8,728 nt of DNA from Rhodobacteraceae bacterium UBA1957. Its GTDB lineage: Bacteria; Pseudomonadota; Alphaproteobacteria; Rhodobacterales; Rhodobacteraceae. Positions 1 to 6,443 of this stretch are shown one piece after another. The notes under the pieces are model-generated. The model was not told the DNA's origin. It did no database searches and worked only from the letters and a program-made list of their open reading frames with translations. The number at the start of each line of letters is the position of its first letter. Position 1 is the first letter of the stretch. The translations under genes were made by a program, and so were the position numbers. The stretch is taken from positions 1-8,728 of the forward strand of contig DDEJ01000086.1 in the NCBI GenBank assembly GCA_002336405.1, written 5' to 3'.

Positions 1-556
1 AAAGCTCGATCACACCTTGCTCGGTCACGATCATATCAAGCGGCTGGTCGGTTGGCTCAAGCGGCAACGCCTTGGTCTCTTGGGCACAATAGGCAAAGCC
101 AATCGCCAGCGTTCTGCGCCGCTGGCGCAATCCTTCGAGGGTGCGATCATAAAACCCACCGCCATAGCCCAAGCGCCCGCCTTGGCGATCAAAGGCCACT
201 AGAGGGACAATCAAAATTTCCGGATCAAAAAATTGGTCAATCTGCGGGATTCTTGCACCAAACGGCCCGTCTTTGAGCGCACACTCCGGATCCCAGCGAC
301 TGAACAGCAGCGCGGCACCAGCGCGTTGAATGACCGGCAGCCCGACCCAGCCATAAGCCGCAGCCTCGGCCATCGTCGGAAGTGGGTCGATTTCGGTGCG
401 GATCGGCATATAGCCCGCCAGAGTAACGCCGCGATACCCGGCCAGAACTTCAGACAGATACCCCGACGCGGCGGCAGGTGCCGCGGCATGGGCTGCTTTT
501 CGCCGCGCAAATCCCGCCGTGCGTGCGGCCGCTTTTTCTGCCTCGAGCGTGCTCAT
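1..556 (-). CDS. 5-formyltetrahydrofolate cyclo-ligase, 3' end cut by window edge
   Basis: This cytosolic enzyme of one-carbon metabolism uses ATP to convert 5-formyl-THF to 5,10-methenyl-THF (also called 5,10-methenyltetrahydrofolate synthetase). Read from the ATG at 556, the frame stays open for 185 codons to the left edge. Visible family marks are GYMPIRTEIDP (residues 48-58, folate-binding side), the glycine-rich ATP/phosphate motif RLGYGGGFYDRTL (128-140), and the C-terminal DMIVTE (174-179). The family is usually about 180-200 residues, so only a few residues should be missing. The N-terminus is alanine/lysine-rich, as is usual. The ATG overlaps the stop of mgtE as ATGA (553-556), so it is very probably cotranscribed and translationally coupled with mgtE; no separate promoter is visible. 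The identification is firm. The exact C-terminus cannot be seen. Confidence 0.95.
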   Translation of the reverse strand, partial: MSTLEAEKAAARTAGFARRKAAHAAAPAAASGYLSEVLAGYRGVTLAGYMPIRTEIDPLPTMAEAAAYGWVGLPVIQRAGAALLFSRWDPECALKDGPFGARIPQIDQFFDPEILIVPLVAFDRQGGRLGYGGGFYDRTLEGLRQRRRTLAIGFAYCAQETKALPLEPTDQPLDMIVTEQGVIEL

Positions 557-1944
557 AACAAAATCCAAGCGGCCAGCCCCAAAAAGGTAAAAAAGCCAAC
601 CACATCGGTGACCGTGGTGACAAACGCACCCGAGGCCAGCGCCGGATCAATACCAAAGCGGTCAAGAACAATCGGCACCAATGTGCCCGCCAGACCGGCC
701 ACGATCAAATTGACCACCATGGCTGCTGCAATCACCCCCCCCAGCGCCGCAGAGCCGAACCAGAGAAAACCCACCACACCCATCACAATCGCAAACACCA
801 GCCCGTTCAGCAAGCCAACAACCACCTCGCGGCGCACCACACGCCACATATTCGACGCGGTTAAATCGCGCGTCGCCAAAGCTCTCACAGCCACAGTCAA
901 GGACTGTGTGCCCGCATTTCCCCCCATCGAGGCGACAATTGGCATCAAAACCGCCAAGGCAACCAATTGGGTAATCGTGGCCTCAAACTGGGCAATCACC
1001 AAAGACGCAAGAATTGCGGACACCAGATTAACCGCCAACCAGGAAAAGCGCTTTTTTGCAGTTTCCAGAACCCGGTCGCTGAGGTTGCTTTCTGTAACGC
1101 CCGCCAGGCGCAGGATATCCTCTTGGCTTTCTTCCTCAAGCACCGCCATTGCGTCGTCGATGGTGATCATCCCAATCAGGCGGTTGCTTTCATCTACCAC
1201 TGGGGCAGAAATCAAATGGTACTGATTGAACGCATAGGCCACATCGGCCTCGTCCTGTAGCGCCGGAATAACCCGAAACACCTCTTCGACAATATCTACC
1301 AGCGGCACGTTGCGCCCCGATGACATCAACTTGCCCAAGGTAACATTGGCCAACGGTCGTAATTTTGGATTGACCAGCGTAACGTGATAAAACTGTTCCG
1401 GCAGACGCTGGGCGAGACGTAGGAAATCCACGGCATCGCCCACCGTCCAATGTTCGGGGGCCATCACCACCTCGCGCTGCATCATGCGACCGGCAGAATA
1501 TTCAGGATAAGTCAGCGATTGTTCGACAGCCACCCGCTCAGCTTCGGGCAGGGCTTCGAGAATGGCAGCCCTTTGCCGGTCTTCAAGGTCCTCAAGAAGA
1601 TCGACAACCTCATCACTTTCCAAGTCGCGCACCGCCTCGGCCAGAACATCGGGGCGCAGCGCTGCAATCACTTCTTCGCGAATACTCTCATCAAGCTCGG
1701 AGAGAATGTCGCCGTCAAACTCTTTGTCATAAAGATCAATCAAACGACGCCGGTCAAAAGCGTTGATTTGTTCCAGAAGGTCCGCGATATCGGCCGGATG
1801 TAATGCGCTCATCAACCCCAAAAGCTGAGCCTGGTCAGACATGTCCAAAGCGTATAAAACCGCCGCCACAGCCTTACGGTCCAGCGCATAGGCGTCTGTG
1901 GCAGGTATTGTTTGTAAAGATTGGCTCTCTATCGGGTCTCTCAT
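553..1944 (-). CDS. mgtE: Magnesium transporter MgtE
   Basis: Inner-membrane Mg2+ channel/transporter of the MgtE/SLC41 family, gated by cytosolic Mg2+. The 463-residue protein has the full family layout. An MgtE_N helical domain spans about 37-140. Two CBS domains follow at about 150-210 and 213-272, the second containing ISAPVVDESNRLIGMIT. A membrane domain of about five helices runs from 300 to 463. The signature GGNAGTQ is at 341-347, and the last helices carry DPALASGAFVTT and TDVVGFF (around D447), the region that lines the Mg2+ site in the Thermus thermophilus homologue. The start at 1944 is preceded by a GAGG about six bases upstream. The gene overlaps the downstream cyclo-ligase by 4 bp and is divergent from guaD across a 138-bp gap. 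I saw no riboswitch-like leader; the upstream gap is too short to hold an M-box. Confidence 0.97.
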   Translation of the reverse strand: MRDPIESQSLQTIPATDAYALDRKAVAAVLYALDMSDQAQLLGLMSALHPADIADLLEQINAFDRRRLIDLYDKEFDGDILSELDESIREEVIAALRPDVLAEAVRDLESDEVVDLLEDLEDRQRAAILEALPEAERVAVEQSLTYPEYSAGRMMQREVVMAPEHWTVGDAVDFLRLAQRLPEQFYHVTLVNPKLRPLANVTLGKLMSSGRNVPLVDIVEEVFRVIPALQDEADVAYAFNQYHLISAPVVDESNRLIGMITIDDAMAVLEEESQEDILRLAGVTESNLSDRVLETAKKRFSWLAVNLVSAILASLVIAQFEATITQLVALAVLMPIVASMGGNAGTQSLTVAVRALATRDLTASNMWRVVRREVVVGLLNGLVFAIVMGVVGFLWFGSAALGGVIAAAMVVNLIVAGLAGTLVPIVLDRFGIDPALASGAFVTTVTDVVGFFTFLGLAAWILL

Positions 1945-2013
1945 AGTACCCTCGTATCAGTGTTACTTCAGATTTTGAATAAACAGTTTTACACAAACCG
2001 GGGCATGACAGCA

Positions 2014-2042
2014 TTTACCCCACGGGACAAAGACCCTAATAT
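2014..2042 (+). promoter_or_regulatory. Candidate sigma70-like promoter for guaD
   Basis: TTTACC (2014-2019) and TAATAT (2037-2042) are separated by 17 bp. Each matches the consensus at four of six positions. The implied transcription start, near 2049, would leave a leader of about 35 bases containing the AAAGGA ribosome binding site. It lies in the 138-bp gap between divergent mgtE and guaD. I found no equally good promoter for mgtE in this gap. The assignment rests on weak matches only. Confidence 0.3.
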
Positions 2043-2082
2043 GGTGCAGCCCGGCAGCAATGGGGCAAAAGGAACACTTCAG

Positions 2083-3423
2083 ATGACGCATATGACCATT
2101 CTAAAGGGGCAGATTCTGTCGTTTACCGCTTCACCCTTTGAAACCGATCCAACACAGGCCGCCTCGATCCTTCGAGATGGCGCTGTTCTGATCCGCGACG
2201 GCATCATCGCTGCCGTGGGGCCCGCCACCGCATTGACGTCACAGCATCCACAAACGCAGGTAACTGATTACGGCAGCAAACTGATCAGTGCCGGCTTTGT
2301 CGATGCTCATGTGCATTATCCGCAAACCGCGATCATCGCCAGTTGGGGCAAGCGGCTGATTGACTGGCTCAACACCTATACATTTCCTGAAGAGATGCGC
2401 TTTGATGATCCCGACTATGCCAAAGCTATCGCCGAGCGGTATCTTGATCTGACCACGGCGCATGGCACCACCACAATGGCCAGCTTTGCCACCATTCACC
2501 CCATCAGTGTCGAAGCCTTTTTCACCGCCGCACAAAGCCGAAATCAACGGGTTATCTGCGGCAAGACCTGCATGGATCGCAACGCACCCGACAGGCTGCG
2601 CGACACTGCCCGTTCGGCCTATGACGACAGCAAAGCGTTGATTGAGCGGTGGCACGGCATTGGCCGACTGGGGTATGCCCTCACACCGCGCTTCTCCCCC
2701 ACCTCAAGCCCCGAGCAGCTGGTGGCGCTGGGCGCTTTGTGGCGCGAGCACCCCGACTGCCTGATGCAGACCCATCTGAGCGAGCAGACCGACGAAATCG
2801 CTTGGGTCAAAGAGCTTTTCCCACAAGCCCGAGACTATCTCGACACCTATGAAAGCGCCGGGTTGCTGGGAGCAAAGGCACTCTTTGGTCACGCCATCCA
2901 TCTTGAACCGCGCGAACGTGATCGGTTGCGCGAAGTGGGTGCTGCAGTGATACATTGCCCGACGTCGAACACCTTTATCGGGTCTGGTTTGTTCGACACC
3001 GCCGGTCTGATGGCCCAGGGTCACCGAATTGGTCTGGCCACAGATACCGGCGGCGGGTCAAGCTTTTCGATGTTGCGCAGCATGGCAGCCGCCTATGAGA
3101 TCGCCCAATTGCGCGGCACGGCGCTGCATCCAGCCCAATTGTGGTGGCTGGCAACCCAAGGCGCGGCCGAGGCGCTGCACCTAGGCGATAAAATTGGCAA
3201 TATCGCCATTGGCCGTGAAGCCGATCTGGTAGTGTTGGATCTGGCCTCGACCCCTGCCATCTCGCAGCGAAATGCCACCGCTCAAACAGACTGGGAGGCT
3301 ATTTTTCCCACCATCGTAATGGGTGATGATCGGGCCGTTCACGATGTGTGGATTGCCGGTGTGCCCGCCCTGCCCCCGCAGGCCGGTATCGATACACCGG
3401 ACCCTCATCAGTCACCGCTTTAA
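2083..3423 (+). CDS. guaD: Guanine deaminase
   Basis: Cytosolic zinc amidohydrolase that hydrolyses guanine to xanthine and ammonia, committing guanine to purine catabolism. I chose the ATG at 2083 because AAAGGA ends about nine bases upstream and the protein then begins MTHMTILKGQILSF at the usual family point, giving 446 residues (typical is about 430-450). The open frame extends upstream to 1921, but those codons lack family similarity or a ribosome site. Metal and catalytic residues are in the expected order: H76 and H78 in GFVDAHVHYPQT, H231 and E234 in THLSE, H270 in LFGHAIHL, and D321 in TDTGGGSSFSML. The guanine deaminase specific stretches RLIDWLNTYTFPEEMRF (91-107) and CMDRNAPD (163-170) separate it from other COG0402 enzymes. 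It converges on a second purine deaminase ending at 3476. Confidence 0.96.
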   Translation: MTHMTILKGQILSFTASPFETDPTQAASILRDGAVLIRDGIIAAVGPATALTSQHPQTQVTDYGSKLISAGFVDAHVHYPQTAIIASWGKRLIDWLNTYTFPEEMRFDDPDYAKAIAERYLDLTTAHGTTTMASFATIHPISVEAFFTAAQSRNQRVICGKTCMDRNAPDRLRDTARSAYDDSKALIERWHGIGRLGYALTPRFSPTSSPEQLVALGALWREHPDCLMQTHLSEQTDEIAWVKELFPQARDYLDTYESAGLLGAKALFGHAIHLEPRERDRLREVGAAVIHCPTSNTFIGSGLFDTAGLMAQGHRIGLATDTGGGSSFSMLRSMAAAYEIAQLRGTALHPAQLWWLATQGAAEALHLGDKIGNIAIGREADLVVLDLASTPAISQRNATAQTDWEAIFPTIVMGDDRAVHDVWIAGVPALPPQAGIDTPDPHQSPL

Positions 3424-3475
3424 TCTGACCCCGCCAGACACCGTACTTATAACCTAACGCTGCTGTTATGTCGTG

Positions 3476-4816
3476 TTAGACCTGATCGCTCAATCGTTTA
3501 ACAAGACGGTTTTGCTCTGAAATTATCAATGGCAGGTCAAATGAGACAATCCGACCATCGCGCACGATCTGTCGTCCTTCGACCAGCAGATGCTTGACCT
3601 TACTGGGGCCTGCCAACACTAACGCGGCAGGATCCCAACTGCCGGCGCTCTCGACACCTGAAACATCCCAAATTGCAATATCGGCGCGTTTGCCCACCGC
3701 AATCTGACCGCAATCATCCCGGCCCAACACCGTGGCCCCGCCGAGGGTGGCGATTTCCAACGCCTCACGGGCGCTCATCGCATTCGCGCCTTGCGCCACG
3801 CGTTGCAACAACATCGTCTGACGTGCTTCAGTCATTAAATTGCCAACGTCATTGCTTGCTGATCCATCCACCCCCAAGCCAACGCGAACACCAGCATCGC
3901 GCATTGCCCGCACAGGCGCGATGCCGCTGCCAAGACGACAGTTCGAACAGGGGCAATGGGCAACACCGGTAGAACTGCCTGCAAACATGGCAATTTCGGC
4001 GTTGTTGAGCTTGACACAATGGGCATGCCAGACATCAGCGCCAGTCCATCCCAGATCTTCAGCGTATTGTCCGGGCCGACAACCAAAATGCGCTTGGGAA
4101 TAAGCAATGTCTTCGGTATTCTCAGCCAGATGGGTATGCATCATTACGCCTTTATCACGCGCCAAAACGGCCGCGTCACGCATCAATTCGCGACTGACCG
4201 AAAACGGCGAGCACGGCGCCACGCCAACCCGCAGCATCGAACCCTCAGAGGCATCGTGATAGGCGTCTATAACCCGGATGCAATCTTTCACGATCGCGGC
4301 CTCACTCTCAACCAAGGCATCGGGCGGCAAACCACCCTCCGACACGCCAATACTCATCGCACCCCGCGTTGGGTGGAACCGCAGGCCCACCGCGCGGGCG
4401 GCATCGATGGTATCGTCAAGCCGTGCGCCATTGGGATAGAGGTAGAGGTGGTCAGAACTCATCGAGCAGCCCGATAACGCCAATTCGGCCAGCCCAATCA
4501 TCGCCGAGACCCGCATCTCATCTGGTCCAAACCGGGCCCAAATCGGATAAAGCGTCTTGAGCCAGCCAAACAGCAGCGCATCCTGCCCCCCCGGCACCGC
4601 ACGGGTCAGCGTCTGATACAAATGATGATGCGTGTTCACCAGCCCCGGGGTCACAACACAGCCACCCGCATGAATGATCTGACCAGTTGCCGACAGGTTA
4701 GGCTCAATCTTGGCAATGACGCCGTGTCGTATCAGAATGTCCGTTTGCGTCAGCTCGCGCCGGGTATCGTCCATGGTCAGGACCGTTTTCGCCGATTTAA
4801 TCAAAATATCCTGCAT
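3476..4816 (-). CDS. Probable 8-oxoguanine deaminase (AtzB/TrzN-like amidohydrolase)
   Basis: Metal-dependent amidohydrolase (COG0402) of 446 residues, most like the 8-oxoguanine deaminases, which turn 8-oxoguanine into urate and ammonia. Family databases also label relatives as hydroxydechloroatrazine ethylaminohydrolase (AtzB-like). Visible active-site marks are H63 and H65 in NTHHHLYQ, H229 and E232 in THLAEN, H266 in WHAHCVKL and D317 in GVDGSASND. The stretch HCPCSNCRLGSGIAPVR (287-303) matches the loop conserved in this subgroup. The first in-frame initiator is a GTG at 4822, but AAGGGG lies right against it and about five bases before the ATG at 4816, so I take 4816. The gene faces guaD, with 52 bp between their stops. 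It has a candidate promoter of its own at 4922-4950. The superfamily is certain. The 8-oxoguanine substrate is inferred from motif resemblance and the guaD neighbour; a broader aminohydrolase is possible. Confidence 0.85.
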   Translation of the reverse strand: MQDILIKSAKTVLTMDDTRRELTQTDILIRHGVIAKIEPNLSATGQIIHAGGCVVTPGLVNTHHHLYQTLTRAVPGGQDALLFGWLKTLYPIWARFGPDEMRVSAMIGLAELALSGCSMSSDHLYLYPNGARLDDTIDAARAVGLRFHPTRGAMSIGVSEGGLPPDALVESEAAIVKDCIRVIDAYHDASEGSMLRVGVAPCSPFSVSRELMRDAAVLARDKGVMMHTHLAENTEDIAYSQAHFGCRPGQYAEDLGWTGADVWHAHCVKLNNAEIAMFAGSSTGVAHCPCSNCRLGSGIAPVRAMRDAGVRVGLGVDGSASNDVGNLMTEARQTMLLQRVAQGANAMSAREALEIATLGGATVLGRDDCGQIAVGKRADIAIWDVSGVESAGSWDPAALVLAGPSKVKHLLVEGRQIVRDGRIVSFDLPLIISEQNRLVKRLSDQV

Positions 4817-4858
4817 AGCCACCCCTTATCCGTTCAGGACTTCGTTTCGGTGGAGGCC

Positions 4859-4873
4859 GCCTGGAAAACAGGC
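4859..4873 (-). repeat. Short perfect inverted repeat in the leader of the 8-oxoguanine deaminase gene
   Basis: On the minus strand GCCTG-TTTTC-CAGGC forms a 5-bp GC-rich stem with a five-base loop. It lies about 45 bases upstream of the ATG at 4816, inside the leader expected from the candidate promoter at 4922-4950. No T-run follows, so it is not a standard terminator. A role as a leader hairpin is possible but unsupported, and a stem this short can occur by chance. Confidence 0.3.
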
Positions 4874-4921
4874 AAACCGCTCGACGACAGAAAACGAAGG
4901 AAGGCCTCGACAAGCAGGTTT

Positions 4922-4950
4922 ATCATACACTGGTTGCTCACCAGGCACAA
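4922..4950 (-). promoter_or_regulatory. Candidate promoter and operator dyad for the 8-oxoguanine deaminase gene
   Basis: On the minus strand TTGTGC (4950-4945) and TATGAT (4927-4922) are separated by exactly 17 bp. The -10 matches the consensus at five of six positions and the -35 is weak (TTG only). The spacer contains a perfect inverted repeat, CTGGT-GAGCA-ACCAG (4944-4930), where a repressor would block RNA polymerase. The implied start near 4915 gives a leader of about 100 bases. The 190-bp gap from the upstream phosphatase gene fits an independent promoter for the deaminase. Confidence 0.45.
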
Positions 4951-4965
4951 TTCAAGCAGAGCCGG

Positions 4966-4993
4966 TTGAACTGGATTGAGCACATTAAACTGG
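4966..4993 (-). repeat. Tandem 9-mer repeat upstream of the 8-oxoguanine deaminase promoter
   Basis: On the minus strand CCAGTTTAA (4993-4985) and CCAGTTCAA (4974-4966) match at eight of nine positions, and their starts are 19 bp apart. They sit about 15-45 bp upstream of the candidate -35 element, where activator sites commonly lie. Whether a protein binds there is unknown. Confidence 0.35.
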
Positions 4994-5006
4994 CCGAACC
5001 GCCGGC

Positions 5007-5816
5007 TCAAACAGGATCGGCGAAGGGACGCAAAAGTTCCAATGCAGCGGCATGACAGGCCGGGTTGGCCGCTGCAAGCACTTGCCCGCCGTCATGCGCT
5101 GGCTGCCCATGCCAGTTTGTCACGATACCGCCAGCCGCCTTTATAACCGCGATAGGGGCCTGAATATCATAAGCATTAAGCCCGGCCTCGATCACCAGAT
5201 CAATATGTCCCAGCGCCAGAAGGGCATAAGCGTAGCAATCCATTCCATACCGTACCAGTTGCACCTGGTCAGCAACCGCTTTGAACCCAGATCTGTCACG
5301 CGACGAGCCGACCTCGGGGAAAGTGGTGTACAACATTGATTGCGCAAGACTTGCCGTGGCGCGGGTGGCCAAAGGGTTGCTGCCGTGGGGGCCCACGTAC
5401 TGGGACGCCCCAAACCCGCCAATGAACCGTTCGCCAATGAAGGGTTGATCAATCACGCCAAACAGGGGGCCAGTGTCATCAGATAACGCGATCAACACCC
5501 CCCAAGTTGGGGTGCCGGTGATAAAACCTCTGGTCCCGTCAATCGGATCAAGAACCCACGTCAGACCACTTTTGCCAGAACTCGCCCCATATTCTTCGCC
5601 CAGCACCGCATCATCTGGGCGCAGATCTGATAAGAGTCTGCGCATGGCTTTTTCCGCACCGCGATCAGCGACCGTGACCGGATCAAACCCATCGGCAAGT
5701 TTATTTTCAGTAGAAAGCGCGTCGCCCCGAAACAGCGGAAGGATAACACGCCGCGCCTCATCAGCCAGCGCCATTGCCGTGGCGTATATATCATTTTCGA
5801 CGTCTTGAGACAGCAT
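5007..5816 (-). CDS. Inositol monophosphatase family phosphatase, probably histidinol-phosphatase (HisN type)
   Basis: A Mg2+-dependent phosphatase of the inositol monophosphatase fold, 269 residues from the ATG at 5816. An in-frame GTG at 5831 is an alternative, but the ATG has AGG five bases upstream. Metal-site motifs are complete: DPVTVAD (45-51), GEEYG with E74, WVLDPIDGTRGF (87-98) with D90 and D93, and NAYDIQAPIAVIKAAGG with D217. The long DPIDGTRGFITGTPTWGVLIAL block resembles IMPase-type histidinol-phosphatases, which perform the penultimate dephosphorylation of histidine synthesis in many alphaproteobacteria. No other his gene is present here to confirm it, so inositol-1-phosphatase or a related sugar phosphatase remains possible. 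It follows the XRE regulator gene by 51 bp on the same strand, probably as an operon. The stop codon abuts a 190-bp gap before the next gene. Confidence 0.85.
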   Translation of the reverse strand: MLSQDVENDIYATAMALADEARRVILPLFRGDALSTENKLADGFDPVTVADRGAEKAMRRLLSDLRPDDAVLGEEYGASSGKSGLTWVLDPIDGTRGFITGTPTWGVLIALSDDTGPLFGVIDQPFIGERFIGGFGASQYVGPHGSNPLATRATASLAQSMLYTTFPEVGSSRDRSGFKAVADQVQLVRYGMDCYAYALLALGHIDLVIEAGLNAYDIQAPIAVIKAAGGIVTNWHGQPAHDGGQVLAAANPACHAAALELLRPFADPV

Positions 5817-5861
5817 AATTACCTGCAACACATAGCCTGTGACAACAGTGTCGCACGTGCC

Positions 5862-5871
5862 CTGAACTTAA
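5862..5871 (-). promoter_or_regulatory. Candidate operator copy 1 for the XRE regulator
   Basis: TTAAGTTCAG on the minus strand overlaps the last codons of the XRE gene and lies about 45 bases upstream of the phosphatase start. The identical 10-mer occurs upstream of the XRE gene at 6272-6281. Two identical copies, one before each of two adjacent genes on the same strand, suggest a shared regulator, most simply the XRE protein. A 10-mer shared by chance is unremarkable over the whole window but unlikely within this few-hundred-base stretch. Confidence 0.3.
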
Positions 5872-6236
5872 GCAACGTCACTTAACACCCGTGCGAGATC
5901 GAACAGTCGACGCCGCTGGGTTTCAGGAATGGCGTAATAAGACCGCACCAAGTCTAACGCCTCTTTATCGGCCATTAAATCTGAAGGGACAGCCCCGTTG
6001 ACGCAGTTCCCATCAGGAGGCTCAAGGCCCTCAAAGAAATAGCTTATTTGCACATCCAACGTCGCGGCGATATCCCACAGCCGTGACGCACTCACCCGGT
6101 TGGCCCCGGTCTCATATTTTTGGATCTGCTGAAACTTTATACCAACTTCAGCCGCCAGTTGTTGCTGCGTCATCCCGACAAGCCATCTGCGTTGGCGAAT
6201 TTTTGTACCGACATGCGTATCAACCGGATGCGTCAT
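5868..6236 (-). CDS. XRE-family helix-turn-helix transcriptional regulator
   Basis: A 122-residue Cro/CI-like DNA-binding protein. The helix-turn-helix fills residues 10-65: KIRQRRWLVGMTQQQLAAEVG, then IKFQQIQKYETGANRVSASRLWDIAATL. The second half ends in a charged helical tail (MADKEALDLVRSYYAIPETQRRRLFDLARVL) that may serve oligomerisation. This layout is common in alphaproteobacteria, where the PraR-type quorum/colonisation regulators belong; the resemblance is to that group, and the target genes here are unknown. I take the ATG at 6236 because AGGA lies eight bases upstream; the open frame continues to 6272 without support. The upstream gap is AT-rich and holds the repeat TTAAGTTCAG, hinting at autoregulation. 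The gene is 51 bp upstream of a phosphatase gene on the same strand. Confidence 0.92.
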   Translation of the reverse strand: MTHPVDTHVGTKIRQRRWLVGMTQQQLAAEVGIKFQQIQKYETGANRVSASRLWDIAATLDVQISYFFEGLEPPDGNCVNGAVPSDLMADKEALDLVRSYYAIPETQRRRLFDLARVLSDVA

Positions 6237-6271
6237 TTGTGTTTTCCTATTCCGAGTGCACCGACCCACCA

Positions 6272-6310
6272 CTGAACTTAAAAGGCCAGTAACCGCAGTA
6301 CTAAGTTGAG
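6272..6310. promoter_or_regulatory. Candidate operator pair upstream of the XRE gene
   Basis: TTAAGTTCAG (minus strand, 6281-6272) repeats exactly the site at 5862-5871. At 6301-6310 the plus strand reads CTAAGTTGAG, which matches it at eight of ten positions in the opposite orientation. The two form an imperfect inverted pair with 19 bp between, 36-74 bases upstream of the regulator start. This arrangement fits a dimer-binding autoregulatory site but is only inferred. Confidence 0.35.
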
Positions 6311-6327
6311 TTAATTAATAGGAATAA

Positions 6328-6355
6328 AAGATAATGGAATTAATAAATGGTACAA
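6328..6355 (-). promoter_or_regulatory. Candidate promoter for the XRE gene
   Basis: On the minus strand TTGTAC (6355-6350) and TATCTT (6333-6328) are 16 bp apart, each matching four of six consensus bases. The surrounding DNA is so AT-rich that partial matches are easy to find, so this is a weak proposal. If correct, the operator-like pair at 6272-6310 lies just downstream of the transcription start. Confidence 0.25.
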
Positions 6356-6420
6356 GAGTTGAAACCAGTGATTGATCCGAAACACACAGCCAAATCATTT
6401 ATCAAAATATTATTTTTATC

Positions 6421-6443
6421 TCGATACATTGTAAATATATCGA
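6421..6443. repeat. Perfect dyad TCGATA-N11-TATCGA
   Basis: A perfect 6-bp inverted repeat with an 11-bp centre, 23 bp in all, in AT-rich non-coding DNA. The half-site centres lie 17 bp apart, between one and two helical turns, compatible with a dimeric regulator. It could equally be an intrinsic feature of AT-rich sequence. No gene start is adjacent. Confidence 0.35.

Noticed and set aside
553..560. 6S RNA gene next to the folate cyclo-ligase, a linkage known in other proteobacteria
   Set aside because: mgtE overlaps the cyclo-ligase start, so there is no room upstream; any 6S RNA would have to lie beyond the left edge.
233..1225. Long plus-strand open frame (330 codons) antisense to mgtE and the cyclo-ligase
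   Set aside because: It mirrors two strongly recognised minus-strand genes, has no recognisable domain or ribosome site, and its composition is what an antisense reading of a coding region would give.
1921..2082. N-terminal extension of guanine deaminase
   Set aside because: The codons from 1921 to 2082 have no family similarity and no ribosome site; AAAGGA sits correctly for the ATG at 2083.
3424..3475. Bidirectional terminator between the convergent deaminase genes
   Set aside because: Only weak alternative stems (for example TAAC-N6-GTTA and ATAAC-N11-GTTAT) and no T-run on either strand.
4993..5006. GCCG-N6-CGGC stem just after the phosphatase stop as a terminator
   Set aside because: A four-pair stem without a following T-run is too weak to call.
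5817..5831. GTG start at 5831 for the phosphatase
   Set aside because: The ATG at 5816 has a better-placed AGG and gives the usual N-terminus length.
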